Translations under genes and position numbers: made by a program
Assembly (NCBI GenBank): GCA_964646815.1
Contig: CAZYFH010000029.1
Span: forward strand, 1-48,947
Length of the DNA stretch: 48,947 bases
Direction of reading: 5' to 3'
From: CAZYFH01 sp964646815
Lineage (GTDB): Bacteria; Acidobacteriota; Vicinamibacteria; Vicinamibacterales; UBA8438
Notes under the pieces: generated by a model
Database searches by the model: none
Told to the model about the DNA's origin: nothing
What the model saw: only the letters and a program-made list of their open reading frames with translations
Shown here: one piece after another, positions 16,974 to 25,040 of the stretch
Numbering within the stretch: the first letter of the stretch is position 1
Layout of the letters: every line of letters begins with the position of its first letter

Positions 16974-17287
16974 GACACCCGTCGGTCAGGTCAACGGAGG
17001 AGACACCGGGCACCGCCGTGTCCACGATGCGTCCGGCCGTTCCAGCCGCCGAGCGCTGCACGGGATGCCAGCCTCAACCATGCGCGGACCCTCGCGACAC
17101 CGTCGGTCGAGTTCCGGTTCCGGCGCACAGCCATAAGCACGGACGCGACAGCCTCGTAGCCGTTCGATTGATCACGCCCGGTCGTGGGGCTTGTTGGCAT
17201 CCGCCGCCGCATGCGAGCGGGCTGTCCGCGGTGAAACGGAACACCCGACGTCAGAAACTGGCCGGAATCCGCCCTCGTCGGCTACGC
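16974..17287. other. Intergenic region between convergent operons, nothing recognised
   Basis: This 314-base gap separates the convergent ends of trio C and trio D. No gene with family resemblance and no clear terminator was found. The open frame on the plus strand from 17018 is antisense to the ankyrin gene for most of its length and has no recognisable domain. Confidence 0.6.
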
Positions 17288-19213
17288 CTATCGGAGGCTC
17301 TTCAGGTAGTTCACGAGATTCCAGAGGTCGGGCTCGGCGAGCCGGCCGCCGAAGCCATCCATGGCGAAGTCGGGCCCGATGCCATCGCGTATCGCGACGA
17401 ATATCTCGCCGTCGCTGGAACCGTGCTGCCACACGGCATCCGCGAGATTGGAGGGACGTGCCCCGTAGGCCGATGTCGCGGCGGCCAGACCGCCATCACC
17501 TCGACCGGTCGGCCCGTGACAGGTGGCGCATACCCTCGCGTACGTCTCGGCGCCCGACGCCACCGACTCCTGAGTGGGCGCCACCAAGCTCGTCAATGCC
17601 TGAGCCTCCGGATGGGCGTGCGGCGCGGTCGGGTGGTACGGCGTCTCGCCATCGCCCAGAGTGCGGATTAGATCCGCCGTGCTCTCGCGGACGTAGCGGT
17701 CCCCCGCAATGCCGTCCGAGAAGACGGCCAGGGCCTGTGGCGTCTGGCCGCGGCGGTTCGCCGCGTGGAGGTCGGCGCCTCGGCGCACCAGGATTTCGAT
17801 CACGGTGTTCATCCCGTGCGACGCGGCGGCGTGCAGCGCGGTGTCGCCGGCATCGTTGGCCCGATGGACGTCAGCGCCCAGCTCCAGCGCCACCGTCACT
17901 GCCCCTAGCGCACGCCGCTCCTCCGCGGCTGGAATCGTCGAGCCGAGCTCGGCGGAGGCCACAGGGTTGTACGAGGAGAAGTCGCGGCGGTCCTTGATGA
18001 AGGCACTCCCGCCACCCCGGCTGTAGCCGAGTCCGGCCGCCGCCATCAGCGGCGTGGTGCCGTCGCGGCTCGGCGCCCGTGGATCCGCCCCGGCGTCGGC
18101 CAAGATGCGCATCATCTCCACCTCGAGGAACCTGGCGGCCAGCCAGAGCGGTGTCGCCCCGACCCACCGGTCCATGAAGGCGAAGTCGTGGCTCCAGCGC
18201 CTGACCGGAGTGCCCTTCGTCAGCCGCGCATCAGGATCGGCCCCGCGTGCGAGGAGGGCGCGTACGAGGGCCACGCCGGCACCAGGATCGTCGTTCGCCA
18301 CGCTGCGGTCACGCAAGGTCCCGCGAAGCACCGCCGCATGTAGAGCGGTATAGCCGAGGGGGGCGGCGTTCGGGTCGGCACCGGCGTCGAGCAGGAACGC
18401 GGCCAGCAACCCATGACCGCCGTGCGCGGCGATCACCAAGGCGGTATTCCCGTCGGCCGTGGTGTCGTGCACATCCGCGCCCGCAGCGACCAGAAGACGG
18501 GCAGACTCCAGGTCACCCGACCGTGCCGCAAACAACAATGGGGTGCTCCCGCCCAACTGCAACTCCTGGAGGGCGATGCCCCGCGAAGCCGACCCGGCGG
18601 AGCGGCTCCCGCCCATGTTGAAGACCAGCCGTCTCGTGGCGGAGCGCGAATCGACCTGCGCGCCGTTCTCGAGGAGCGCCTGTGTAATCTGCGGATGTTT
18701 GTTTGCGACAGCCCACATGAGAGCCGACTGGGCACGGGTCGCTTCGGTCGCGTTCACGTGCGCGCCATGCGAGAGCAACGCGTTCACCGCATCGAGGCTG
18801 CCCGCCCGGGCCGCAGCCATCAGTGCGGTCTCCCCACCAGAAAGGGTCGCGTCGGGATCGGCGCCCGCCGCCAGTACCCGCTCGACGAGGTCGGCATTGC
18901 CACGATCGGCGGCCATCAGGAGGGGCGTGACCCCGAGGTCGTTCGCCTTGTTCACATCGGCGCCGGCACGAATCAGGAGTTCCGTGGTGTCGAGATCTTC
19001 CAGGTGGACCGCCCAGTGGAGGGCCGTCGCGCCGTCGGGCTGCGCCGCCGTCACGTCGATCTGCTGGGACAGCAGGGACCGGACGGCGGCATGGTCCTGG
19101 TGCCGGACAGCATCTACCAGCGAGGGGACGCCGGGACCAACTTGCGCCAACGCGCCGGCCGGCGCGAGAGTGACGACCAAGAGCGAAGCGCTCAGCCTTG
19201 CGCGATGAGCCAT
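17288..19213 (-). CDS. Secreted ankyrin-repeat protein with C-terminal cytochrome c, trio D
   Basis: 641 residues from the ATG at 19213; a GTG at 19231 overlapping the previous stop (GTGA) is an alternative. The signal peptide ends GALAQ. About ten ankyrin repeats run from residue 30 to 490 with the same two interrupting loops as the other two ankyrin proteins. The last 90 residues are a class I cytochrome c: CATCHGPTGRGDGG with the heme site at 562-566, a Met in FAMDGFGGRL that fits the axial ligand, and a closing LWNLVNYLKSL helix. The other two ankyrin proteins lack this domain. The fusion ties the ankyrin partner directly to electron transfer. It is the last gene of a PSCyt-DUF1552-ankyrin operon. 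Confidence 0.9.
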   Translation of the reverse strand: MAHRARLSASLLVVTLAPAGALAQVGPGVPSLVDAVRHQDHAAVRSLLSQQIDVTAAQPDGATALHWAVHLEDLDTTELLIRAGADVNKANDLGVTPLLMAADRGNADLVERVLAAGADPDATLSGGETALMAAARAGSLDAVNALLSHGAHVNATEATRAQSALMWAVANKHPQITQALLENGAQVDSRSATRRLVFNMGGSRSAGSASRGIALQELQLGGSTPLLFAARSGDLESARLLVAAGADVHDTTADGNTALVIAAHGGHGLLAAFLLDAGADPNAAPLGYTALHAAVLRGTLRDRSVANDDPGAGVALVRALLARGADPDARLTKGTPVRRWSHDFAFMDRWVGATPLWLAARFLEVEMMRILADAGADPRAPSRDGTTPLMAAAGLGYSRGGGSAFIKDRRDFSSYNPVASAELGSTIPAAEERRALGAVTVALELGADVHRANDAGDTALHAAASHGMNTVIEILVRRGADLHAANRRGQTPQALAVFSDGIAGDRYVRESTADLIRTLGDGETPYHPTAPHAHPEAQALTSLVAPTQESVASGAETYARVCATCHGPTGRGDGGLAAATSAYGARPSNLADAVWQHGSSDGEIFVAIRDGIGPDFAMDGFGGRLAEPDLWNLVNYLKSLR

Positions 19214-19227
19214 ACGCCCTGACCCCG

Positions 19228-20604
19228 TCACGAAAGATCCAACCGGCCGGTACTGTCGTGGACGGCGTCCATGCGCAGCCCGAGCTTCTCGAGCACGGTG
19301 AGATGAAGGTTTGCGAGCGGCGTGCCACCGTCGACAGATCGGGTATCGCCGGGATCGGCGGCGTATCGAATGTGACGCCCGCCGCGAAGCGTCCCCGCGC
19401 CGCCACCTGCAAGGACCATCGGCAGATTCCACGGCTGGTGATCACCCTCGGCCATCCCCGCCCCGTAGTAGAGAATCACATGGTCCAGCAGCGAGCCGTC
19501 GCCATCGGGCGTCGCCGCCAGCCGATCGAGGTAGTAGGCGAACTGCGTCGCGTGATGGACGTTGATCCGCGCCAACTGCTCCTGGCTCGCGGCACTGTGC
19601 TCATGCGATAACGGGTGGTGCCCCCCCGGTGCGCCGATCTCTGGATACGTGCGGCTGCTGAACTCACGACCGACCATGAAGGTGATGACACGGGTCAGAT
19701 CGCTCTGGTAGGCCAGGAGCTGTAGATCGAACATCAGCCGCGCATGCTCGGCGAACGTTGCCGGCACACCCGCGGGCTGGTCGAACGCCGGGAGCTCGCG
19801 GCCCACCTGCTCCTCGGCCCGCTGAATCCTCCGCTCGATATCGCGCACCGCCTCCAGGTACTCGCGCAGTTTGCTCGCATCGCTAGGGCCGAGGGCACGG
19901 CTAAGATCCGCGACCTTGCCCGTCACGGAGTCGAGGAGGCTCCGGTCCCGCTCGATCCGGGCCTGCCGCGCGCTCGCGTCGGTACTGCCGCCATCTCCGA
20001 ACATCCGCTCGAAGACCACGCGGGGGTTGTGCTCCATCGGGAGCGGCGTGCGCGGACCGCGCCATGTGATGGTGTGACTGTAGGTGCAGCTATAGCCGCC
20101 GTCGCATGTGCCGGCGCCCTTGTCGCCCGACTCGAGTGATAGCTCTAGCGACCCGAGCTGCGTGTCTTGACCCAGCTCATTCGCAATGAGCTGATCCAGG
20201 GAGACGTCGGCCAGGAAGTCGTCGCCTTCTTGACCAAATGGTCGAGGGATCGCGCCAGTGAGAAACTTCGTGGCGCAGCGGCCATGGACGGCGCCGCTCT
20301 GGGCGGTCACGCCGTTGACGTTCTGGGTCAGCCCGGTCAGCACGATCACCCGGTCGCGAAACGGCGCCAGCGGCTCGAGGATCGGCGAGATCTCGAATTC
20401 GGCGCCATCGGTCGCCGGCGTCCACTGATCGATCACGACGCCGTTGGGCACGTAAACGACACCGAAACGCCTGATCGGCCGGGCTGCGGTTTGGGCAAGG
20501 GCGGTCACCGCCGGCACCATGCCGTCCAAGAGCGGTAACGCCACCGTCGCCCCGATGCCACGCAGCACCGTACGCCGCGGTAGCGCCTTCTTCGTGACGA
20601 TCAC
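19228..20604 (-). CDS. HXXSHH (DUF1552) protein, trio D, with altered motif
   Basis: 458 residues. The start is GTG at 20604, overlapping the PSCyt stop by four bases (GTGA), with a GGAGG-type site upstream. The twin-arginine signal reads RRTVLRGIG. The protein aligns with the trio C and E copies throughout (RRFGVVYVPNGV, NPRVVFERMFGDGG, TPDGDGSLLDH). The family motif HXXSHH, however, reads HPLSHE at 330-335: the last His is Glu, followed by another His (HEHS). Either the His register has shifted by one or a metal ligand has changed. The ankyrin-cytochrome gene follows after 14 bases. Confidence 0.9.
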   Translation of the reverse strand: MIVTKKALPRRTVLRGIGATVALPLLDGMVPAVTALAQTAARPIRRFGVVYVPNGVVIDQWTPATDGAEFEISPILEPLAPFRDRVIVLTGLTQNVNGVTAQSGAVHGRCATKFLTGAIPRPFGQEGDDFLADVSLDQLIANELGQDTQLGSLELSLESGDKGAGTCDGGYSCTYSHTITWRGPRTPLPMEHNPRVVFERMFGDGGSTDASARQARIERDRSLLDSVTGKVADLSRALGPSDASKLREYLEAVRDIERRIQRAEEQVGRELPAFDQPAGVPATFAEHARLMFDLQLLAYQSDLTRVITFMVGREFSSRTYPEIGAPGGHHPLSHEHSAASQEQLARINVHHATQFAYYLDRLAATPDGDGSLLDHVILYYGAGMAEGDHQPWNLPMVLAGGGAGTLRGGRHIRYAADPGDTRSVDGGTPLANLHLTVLEKLGLRMDAVHDSTGRLDLS

Positions 20605-23108
20605 GACTCCGACCTCCGCATCCGAAACGGCGTGCTATCAACGATCCCAAAGATCAACGCCGACCATCTGTAATCCTGAGCTTCGGCATCGCGCACAATC
20701 GTGCGGATGACAGGCCGATCGTAATGCTCGAGTCCCCGGCCGAGGGCATAGATGAGGAGCTTCTCCGTGACGGTTTCGACGAACTGCCCAGAGCGCCCAA
20801 TGAGCACTTCTCGAAGCTCTGATGGGCCGTTGAACGTGGTCGATCCGTCGGCGAGGACCGCCGAGGCATCGATCGGAAGGCCGGCGTCGGTGGTGCGCCA
20901 CCCCCCGATCGCGTCGAAGTTCTCGAGCGCGAAGCCGAGCGGATCCATCGGCGCGTGGCACACGGCGCACGCCGAGCTCCGCCGGTGCATCGCGAGACGC
21001 TCGCGGACCGTGCGCGGGTCGTCCGCGTCCCCCGCGTCTGGCAGCGCCGGCACGTCGGGCGGCGGTGGCGACGGGGGCGTGCCCAGCACGTTCTCGAGCA
21101 GCCACTTGGCCCGGAGCACCGGCGACGTCCGGTTGCCGTAGGATGTCACGGCTAGAATGCTGCCGTGGCCGAGCAGACCGTGACGGCGATCATCATCCAG
21201 TGTCACACGCCGGAACCGGCTGCCACGTACGTTCGGCACGCCGTAGTGCCGGGCGAGCCGTTCGTTGAGATACGTGTAATCGGCCCCCAACAGCTCGACG
21301 ACACTCCGATCCTCACGGAGCTGGCTCTCGACGAACAGCTCGGTCTCGCGTCTCAAGGCCTCGCGGAGGTTTTCATCGAAACCTGGAAACAGATTGGGAT
21401 CGGGAGCGAGGCCCTCGACGCTGCGAAGCGACAGCCACTGGCCAGCGAAATTGTCGACGAGCGCCGTGGCGCGCGCATCATCCAGCATGCGCCGGACCTG
21501 CCGTTCGAGGACGCCGGGATCGGAGAGTTGACCACGGGTCGCGACGTTACGCAGCTCGTCATCGGGAATGCTGCTCCAGAGAAAGAACGACAAACGGGAG
21601 GCGAGCTCAAGATCGCTGATCTCGTACGAGCCGCCAGGCGCCACATCGGCCGGATCGCGCTCAATGCGGAACAGGAACTCCGGGTCGATGAGGATGCGCT
21701 CGAGCGCCGCCTGGATGCCCGCCTCGAACCCGCGCGACGCACGTCCGGACCCATAGAACGGGAACAGCGTCCGGATATCTGCGTCGGTCGCCGGGCGACG
21801 ATACGCGCGCCGCACCAGGGTCGAGAGAATCGTCCTCGCGCAACGTGACTCGTCACGATCGGCCCCACCCGGGGTCCGGCACACGAAGATCCGCTGGCGG
21901 CTGGCCGTCTCACCCGACCCCGTCACCGCGTAGGGGCCATCGACGGCCACGCTCTCGATGCCAGGCCCTTCCGGACGCGACGACGTGTCTGTGGTCTCCG
22001 TGACCGTCGCGCCGTATTCTCTGAGCGGCGGCTGCAGCACGCCTTCGTGCTCCCACTCCTTGCCGACGAACGACACCCCGACCACGCGCGTGCCGGCGGC
22101 CGCGCTGAGGCGTACCACGAGATCGGCGTCCGCACCGGTACGGTAGTCGTCCCACTCCTGACTGGGGTACGCGGCGTTGCCGGCGGCCACGAACGTCCCG
22201 GAGAAACTGACCGGCGCTGGCTTGCTCCCGCCGCCACCACCCACGCTGAATCGGGCGATGCGCTGGCCATCCAACCGGAGGTCGAGCTTGTGAGTCTCGT
22301 CGAGATTGACGATGTACTCGTAGACGCTCCGCTTTAACCGAATTCTGATGACGTACTCGCCGTCGAGCGGAAACCGGTGGCGAACCGCGATGCCGGCGCG
22401 CGACCCAAACGGCAGCTCCTCGCTCATCCGGTCGTTCTGCGTCATGGTGATCGGCACAACATAGGTCTTCGATGTGAATCCTGGGCCGATCGTCGGATCA
22501 CCGACGGCAAGCCGGCTGATCCGCCGGGCCGCCGACATGTAACGCTCCAGCAGGACAGGTGAGAGCGAGAGGGTGCCAGCCAGGTTGTCGAACCCGTGGC
22601 CAGAGTCATCCGTAGGCAGCAGCGAGGTGACGTCGATATCCAGCGCAAGCAGGTCACGGATGGCGTTTGCGTACTCGGCGCGGTTCAGGCGATGCGTGGG
22701 AACGCGACCAGGCTCCGGCCGTGTCGTAGCTACGCGGTCGAGCGCCGTTTCCAGCCATGAGCGGAGGTCGTTATAGGACTGTTGATCAGGTCGCGGCCGG
22801 CCTGCCGGCGGCATCATCCCGCCGCGCAGCTTCTGGACGACCTGCTCCCAGACCTCGGGCGCCGAGCCGACGTCAGCCACGTCCACCACATCGAGCGCGA
22901 GCCCTCCGGTCTTCAGGCGCTCGTTATGGCACGTGACGCAGTAACGATCGAGCAGGGCGCGCTGAGGGGCTGCCGATGAGGTGGCGGAACGGGTCGGCTG
23001 CGCCCGAGTCGTTCCGCCGGTCTCGGGGTGCCGGTTTGCTGAGGCAGGAGGCGCCCACGTACACGCGGCGACGACCGCCAAGCAGACCGCCGCCGCCCGT
23101 GCCGGCAT
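20601..23108 (-). CDS. PSCyt/DUF1592-family di-heme-type protein, trio D
   Basis: 835 residues from the ATG at 23108; an in-frame GTG at 23114 is possible and no strong ribosome site is seen. A signal peptide (ending PPASA) is followed by CVTCH at 57-61, DUF1587 (HRLNRAEYANAIRDLLALD), a longer beta region than in trio C, DUF1595 (RRAYRRPATDAD), DUF1592 (SRLSFFLWSSIPDDEL), DUF1588 with CAVCH at 714-718 and DPLGFALENFDAIGGWR, and DUF1585 (KLLIYALGRGLEHYD). It heads the trio operon and its stop overlaps the DUF1552 start. Periplasmic; the two hemes imply redox work of unknown kind. Confidence 0.92.
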   Translation of the reverse strand: MPARAAAVCLAVVAACTWAPPASANRHPETGGTTRAQPTRSATSSAAPQRALLDRYCVTCHNERLKTGGLALDVVDVADVGSAPEVWEQVVQKLRGGMMPPAGRPRPDQQSYNDLRSWLETALDRVATTRPEPGRVPTHRLNRAEYANAIRDLLALDIDVTSLLPTDDSGHGFDNLAGTLSLSPVLLERYMSAARRISRLAVGDPTIGPGFTSKTYVVPITMTQNDRMSEELPFGSRAGIAVRHRFPLDGEYVIRIRLKRSVYEYIVNLDETHKLDLRLDGQRIARFSVGGGGGSKPAPVSFSGTFVAAGNAAYPSQEWDDYRTGADADLVVRLSAAAGTRVVGVSFVGKEWEHEGVLQPPLREYGATVTETTDTSSRPEGPGIESVAVDGPYAVTGSGETASRQRIFVCRTPGGADRDESRCARTILSTLVRRAYRRPATDADIRTLFPFYGSGRASRGFEAGIQAALERILIDPEFLFRIERDPADVAPGGSYEISDLELASRLSFFLWSSIPDDELRNVATRGQLSDPGVLERQVRRMLDDARATALVDNFAGQWLSLRSVEGLAPDPNLFPGFDENLREALRRETELFVESQLREDRSVVELLGADYTYLNERLARHYGVPNVRGSRFRRVTLDDDRRHGLLGHGSILAVTSYGNRTSPVLRAKWLLENVLGTPPSPPPPDVPALPDAGDADDPRTVRERLAMHRRSSACAVCHAPMDPLGFALENFDAIGGWRTTDAGLPIDASAVLADGSTTFNGPSELREVLIGRSGQFVETVTEKLLIYALGRGLEHYDRPVIRTIVRDAEAQDYRWSALIFGIVDSTPFRMRRSES

Positions 23109-23226
23109 GTCCACATCTTACATCTGTGTTGGCGGCGTCCAGCCAAATCGGCGATGCCCAGTTGAAGCAGGGAACGGGCCGTGGTACGGTCGGTCGAACC
23201 AACTCCACCCCGAAGCGGAGGGACCC

Positions 23227-24990
23227 ATGGACACACGACCGACGTCCCCGATCGCCGCACTCATTCCACTCGCCGCGCTGAGCGTGGCGTTGCTCGGCGG
23301 GCCCGCGACGACCGCAGCGCAGGATAACCACGCGCCCGGCGTCATCGCCGGCCACGTGACCGCCGACCAGAGCGAGATCAGGGCCTTCCGCGTGAAAGCG
23401 CGGGACTCGGTGCATCGGATCTCCTATACCGTGTACACCGTTGGTGGTCGCTATCAGATCTTCAACCTACCGCCGAGCACGTATGACGTGCAGGTACTTG
23501 AAGAGGGGTTCAGCTCACCGGTCGAGACGGTGGAGGTGGCCCCCGGACGAACCACGACGGTGGATCTCGCGCTGACCGCCACCGCGGCCGCCACCGTCCA
23601 AGGCGCTGGCGCGCGCGGCGCGACGGCGCAGCGGAACTACGGCGGGCGAGCGGCGGATGATCGCGCGGCGGAGCTTGTCGACTTCGACACTCTCTATCCG
23701 CCGAGTCCCGCCCGCGACGTCATGCTTCGCTCCTGCTTCGGCTGCCACGGCCCCGCCGGGTTCCACCGCCGCGGTCGCAAGAACGAGGCGGGGTGGCGAC
23801 ACGCGGTCGACCGCATGTTCGATCCGAACGGCCGCGTCGCCAACATGGCGGCCGGGGTTCCGCAGGTGACCTACGACCTCGTGTCGCCGGAGGAGAAAGA
23901 GAGCATCATTCAGTATCTGGCGGAGAACTTCGGACCCGACTCTGCGCCGCGCGACCTCGAGCTCGATCCACTGGTGAGGGACGAGGCGGCGCTGTCTCGA
24001 GCGGTCTACATCCAATATGAGCTAAACCGCGCGCCGCCGCGGCGACTCTCGAACGGGACGACGCCGCGCGGGAGCATTCACAGCGTCTGGGCCAGCACCG
24101 CGGACCCGGGGATCATCTGGGTCTCGGGAAATGGCTCGAACGCCATCCTGAAAGTGGACACGCGCGACCCTGACTTCACCACGCGGACAACCGAGTACTG
24201 GATCGACAACCCGCAAAACATCAACGTGACCCCCCATGGGATCCTCGAGTACCGCGACAAGGTGTATTGGGTAGAGCTGACCGGCGACCATTTCGGCGAA
24301 CTCGACCCCGCGACCGGGACAATGACCCGCTACCCGATGCCCACCACCGGCGCCGGTCCGCACAGCGTATGGGTCGATTCACGCGGGAACTTCTGGTACA
24401 CCTACTTCGCCTCCTCGGGCAAGATTGCCCGGTTCGAGCTCGCAACCAAGAACTTCACCGAGTGGGAGCCGCTGTCCGGGTTCAGCGGCTATGGCATCGT
24501 CGTCGACCGACAGGACCGAGTCTGGGCGGTCGGGCTCCATACTCCGGCGATATTCATGTACAACCAAGAGACCACCGAGTGGAAGTCCTATCCGATGGCG
24601 AACCCAGCGCGGCGTCCGACGATCGATTCAAACGGCAAGGTGTGGGCGGCGCACTACTTCGGCAACGCCATCTCTCGTGTTGACCCTGTCACCGGGGAGG
24701 TGACGGAGTACGAGCTGCCGTTGAAGGACGGTAATCCGTACGACCTGTGGCCGGACGAGGATGACAACCTCTGGGTGGAGAACGGGATCTACAACTCCTT
24801 GGTGAAGTTCGACCAGCGCACCCAGATGTTCACCTACTTCCCGTTCCCGGAGTACCGCGCGCACACACCAAAGCTCGACCGGGACTCCGAGGGAACGCTC
24901 TGGTTCACGCTCCGGACCGACGCGGGACCCGGCATTGCAGCGCTCAAACCGCGCGGCAACGTGCCCGTGGGGAACGAGGCGGCGCAGTAG
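23227..24990 (+). CDS. Exported Vgb-like beta-propeller with carboxypeptidase-regulatory and cytochrome c modules
   Basis: 587 residues from the ATG at 23227, chosen for the GGAGGGA upstream and the signal peptide (ending TTAAQ); an in-frame extension to 22981 would cross the divergent PSCyt start. Residues 35-115 form a carboxypeptidase-regulatory-like beta domain (GGRYQIFNLPPSTYDVQVLE). A cytochrome-like module with CFGCH at 170-174 follows. From about 270 the protein is a propeller like streptogramin B lyase (Vgb) and SMP-30, with repeats such as HSVWVDSRGNFWYTYF and GIVVDRQDRVWAVG. Lyase activity is not implied, since many such propellers are only sensors or binders. It precedes the PQQ dehydrogenase by 50 bases, so co-transcription is likely. 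Confidence 0.85.
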   Translation: MDTRPTSPIAALIPLAALSVALLGGPATTAAQDNHAPGVIAGHVTADQSEIRAFRVKARDSVHRISYTVYTVGGRYQIFNLPPSTYDVQVLEEGFSSPVETVEVAPGRTTTVDLALTATAAATVQGAGARGATAQRNYGGRAADDRAAELVDFDTLYPPSPARDVMLRSCFGCHGPAGFHRRGRKNEAGWRHAVDRMFDPNGRVANMAAGVPQVTYDLVSPEEKESIIQYLAENFGPDSAPRDLELDPLVRDEAALSRAVYIQYELNRAPPRRLSNGTTPRGSIHSVWASTADPGIIWVSGNGSNAILKVDTRDPDFTTRTTEYWIDNPQNINVTPHGILEYRDKVYWVELTGDHFGELDPATGTMTRYPMPTTGAGPHSVWVDSRGNFWYTYFASSGKIARFELATKNFTEWEPLSGFSGYGIVVDRQDRVWAVGLHTPAIFMYNQETTEWKSYPMANPARRPTIDSNGKVWAAHYFGNAISRVDPVTGEVTEYELPLKDGNPYDLWPDEDDNLWVENGIYNSLVKFDQRTQMFTYFPFPEYRAHTPKLDRDSEGTLWFTLRTDAGPGIAALKPRGNVPVGNEAAQ

Positions 24991-25040
24991 TGAAGAGGGT
25001 CTAGGGCTCGGATCTTGAGTCTCACGTCTTAGGTTTTAGG

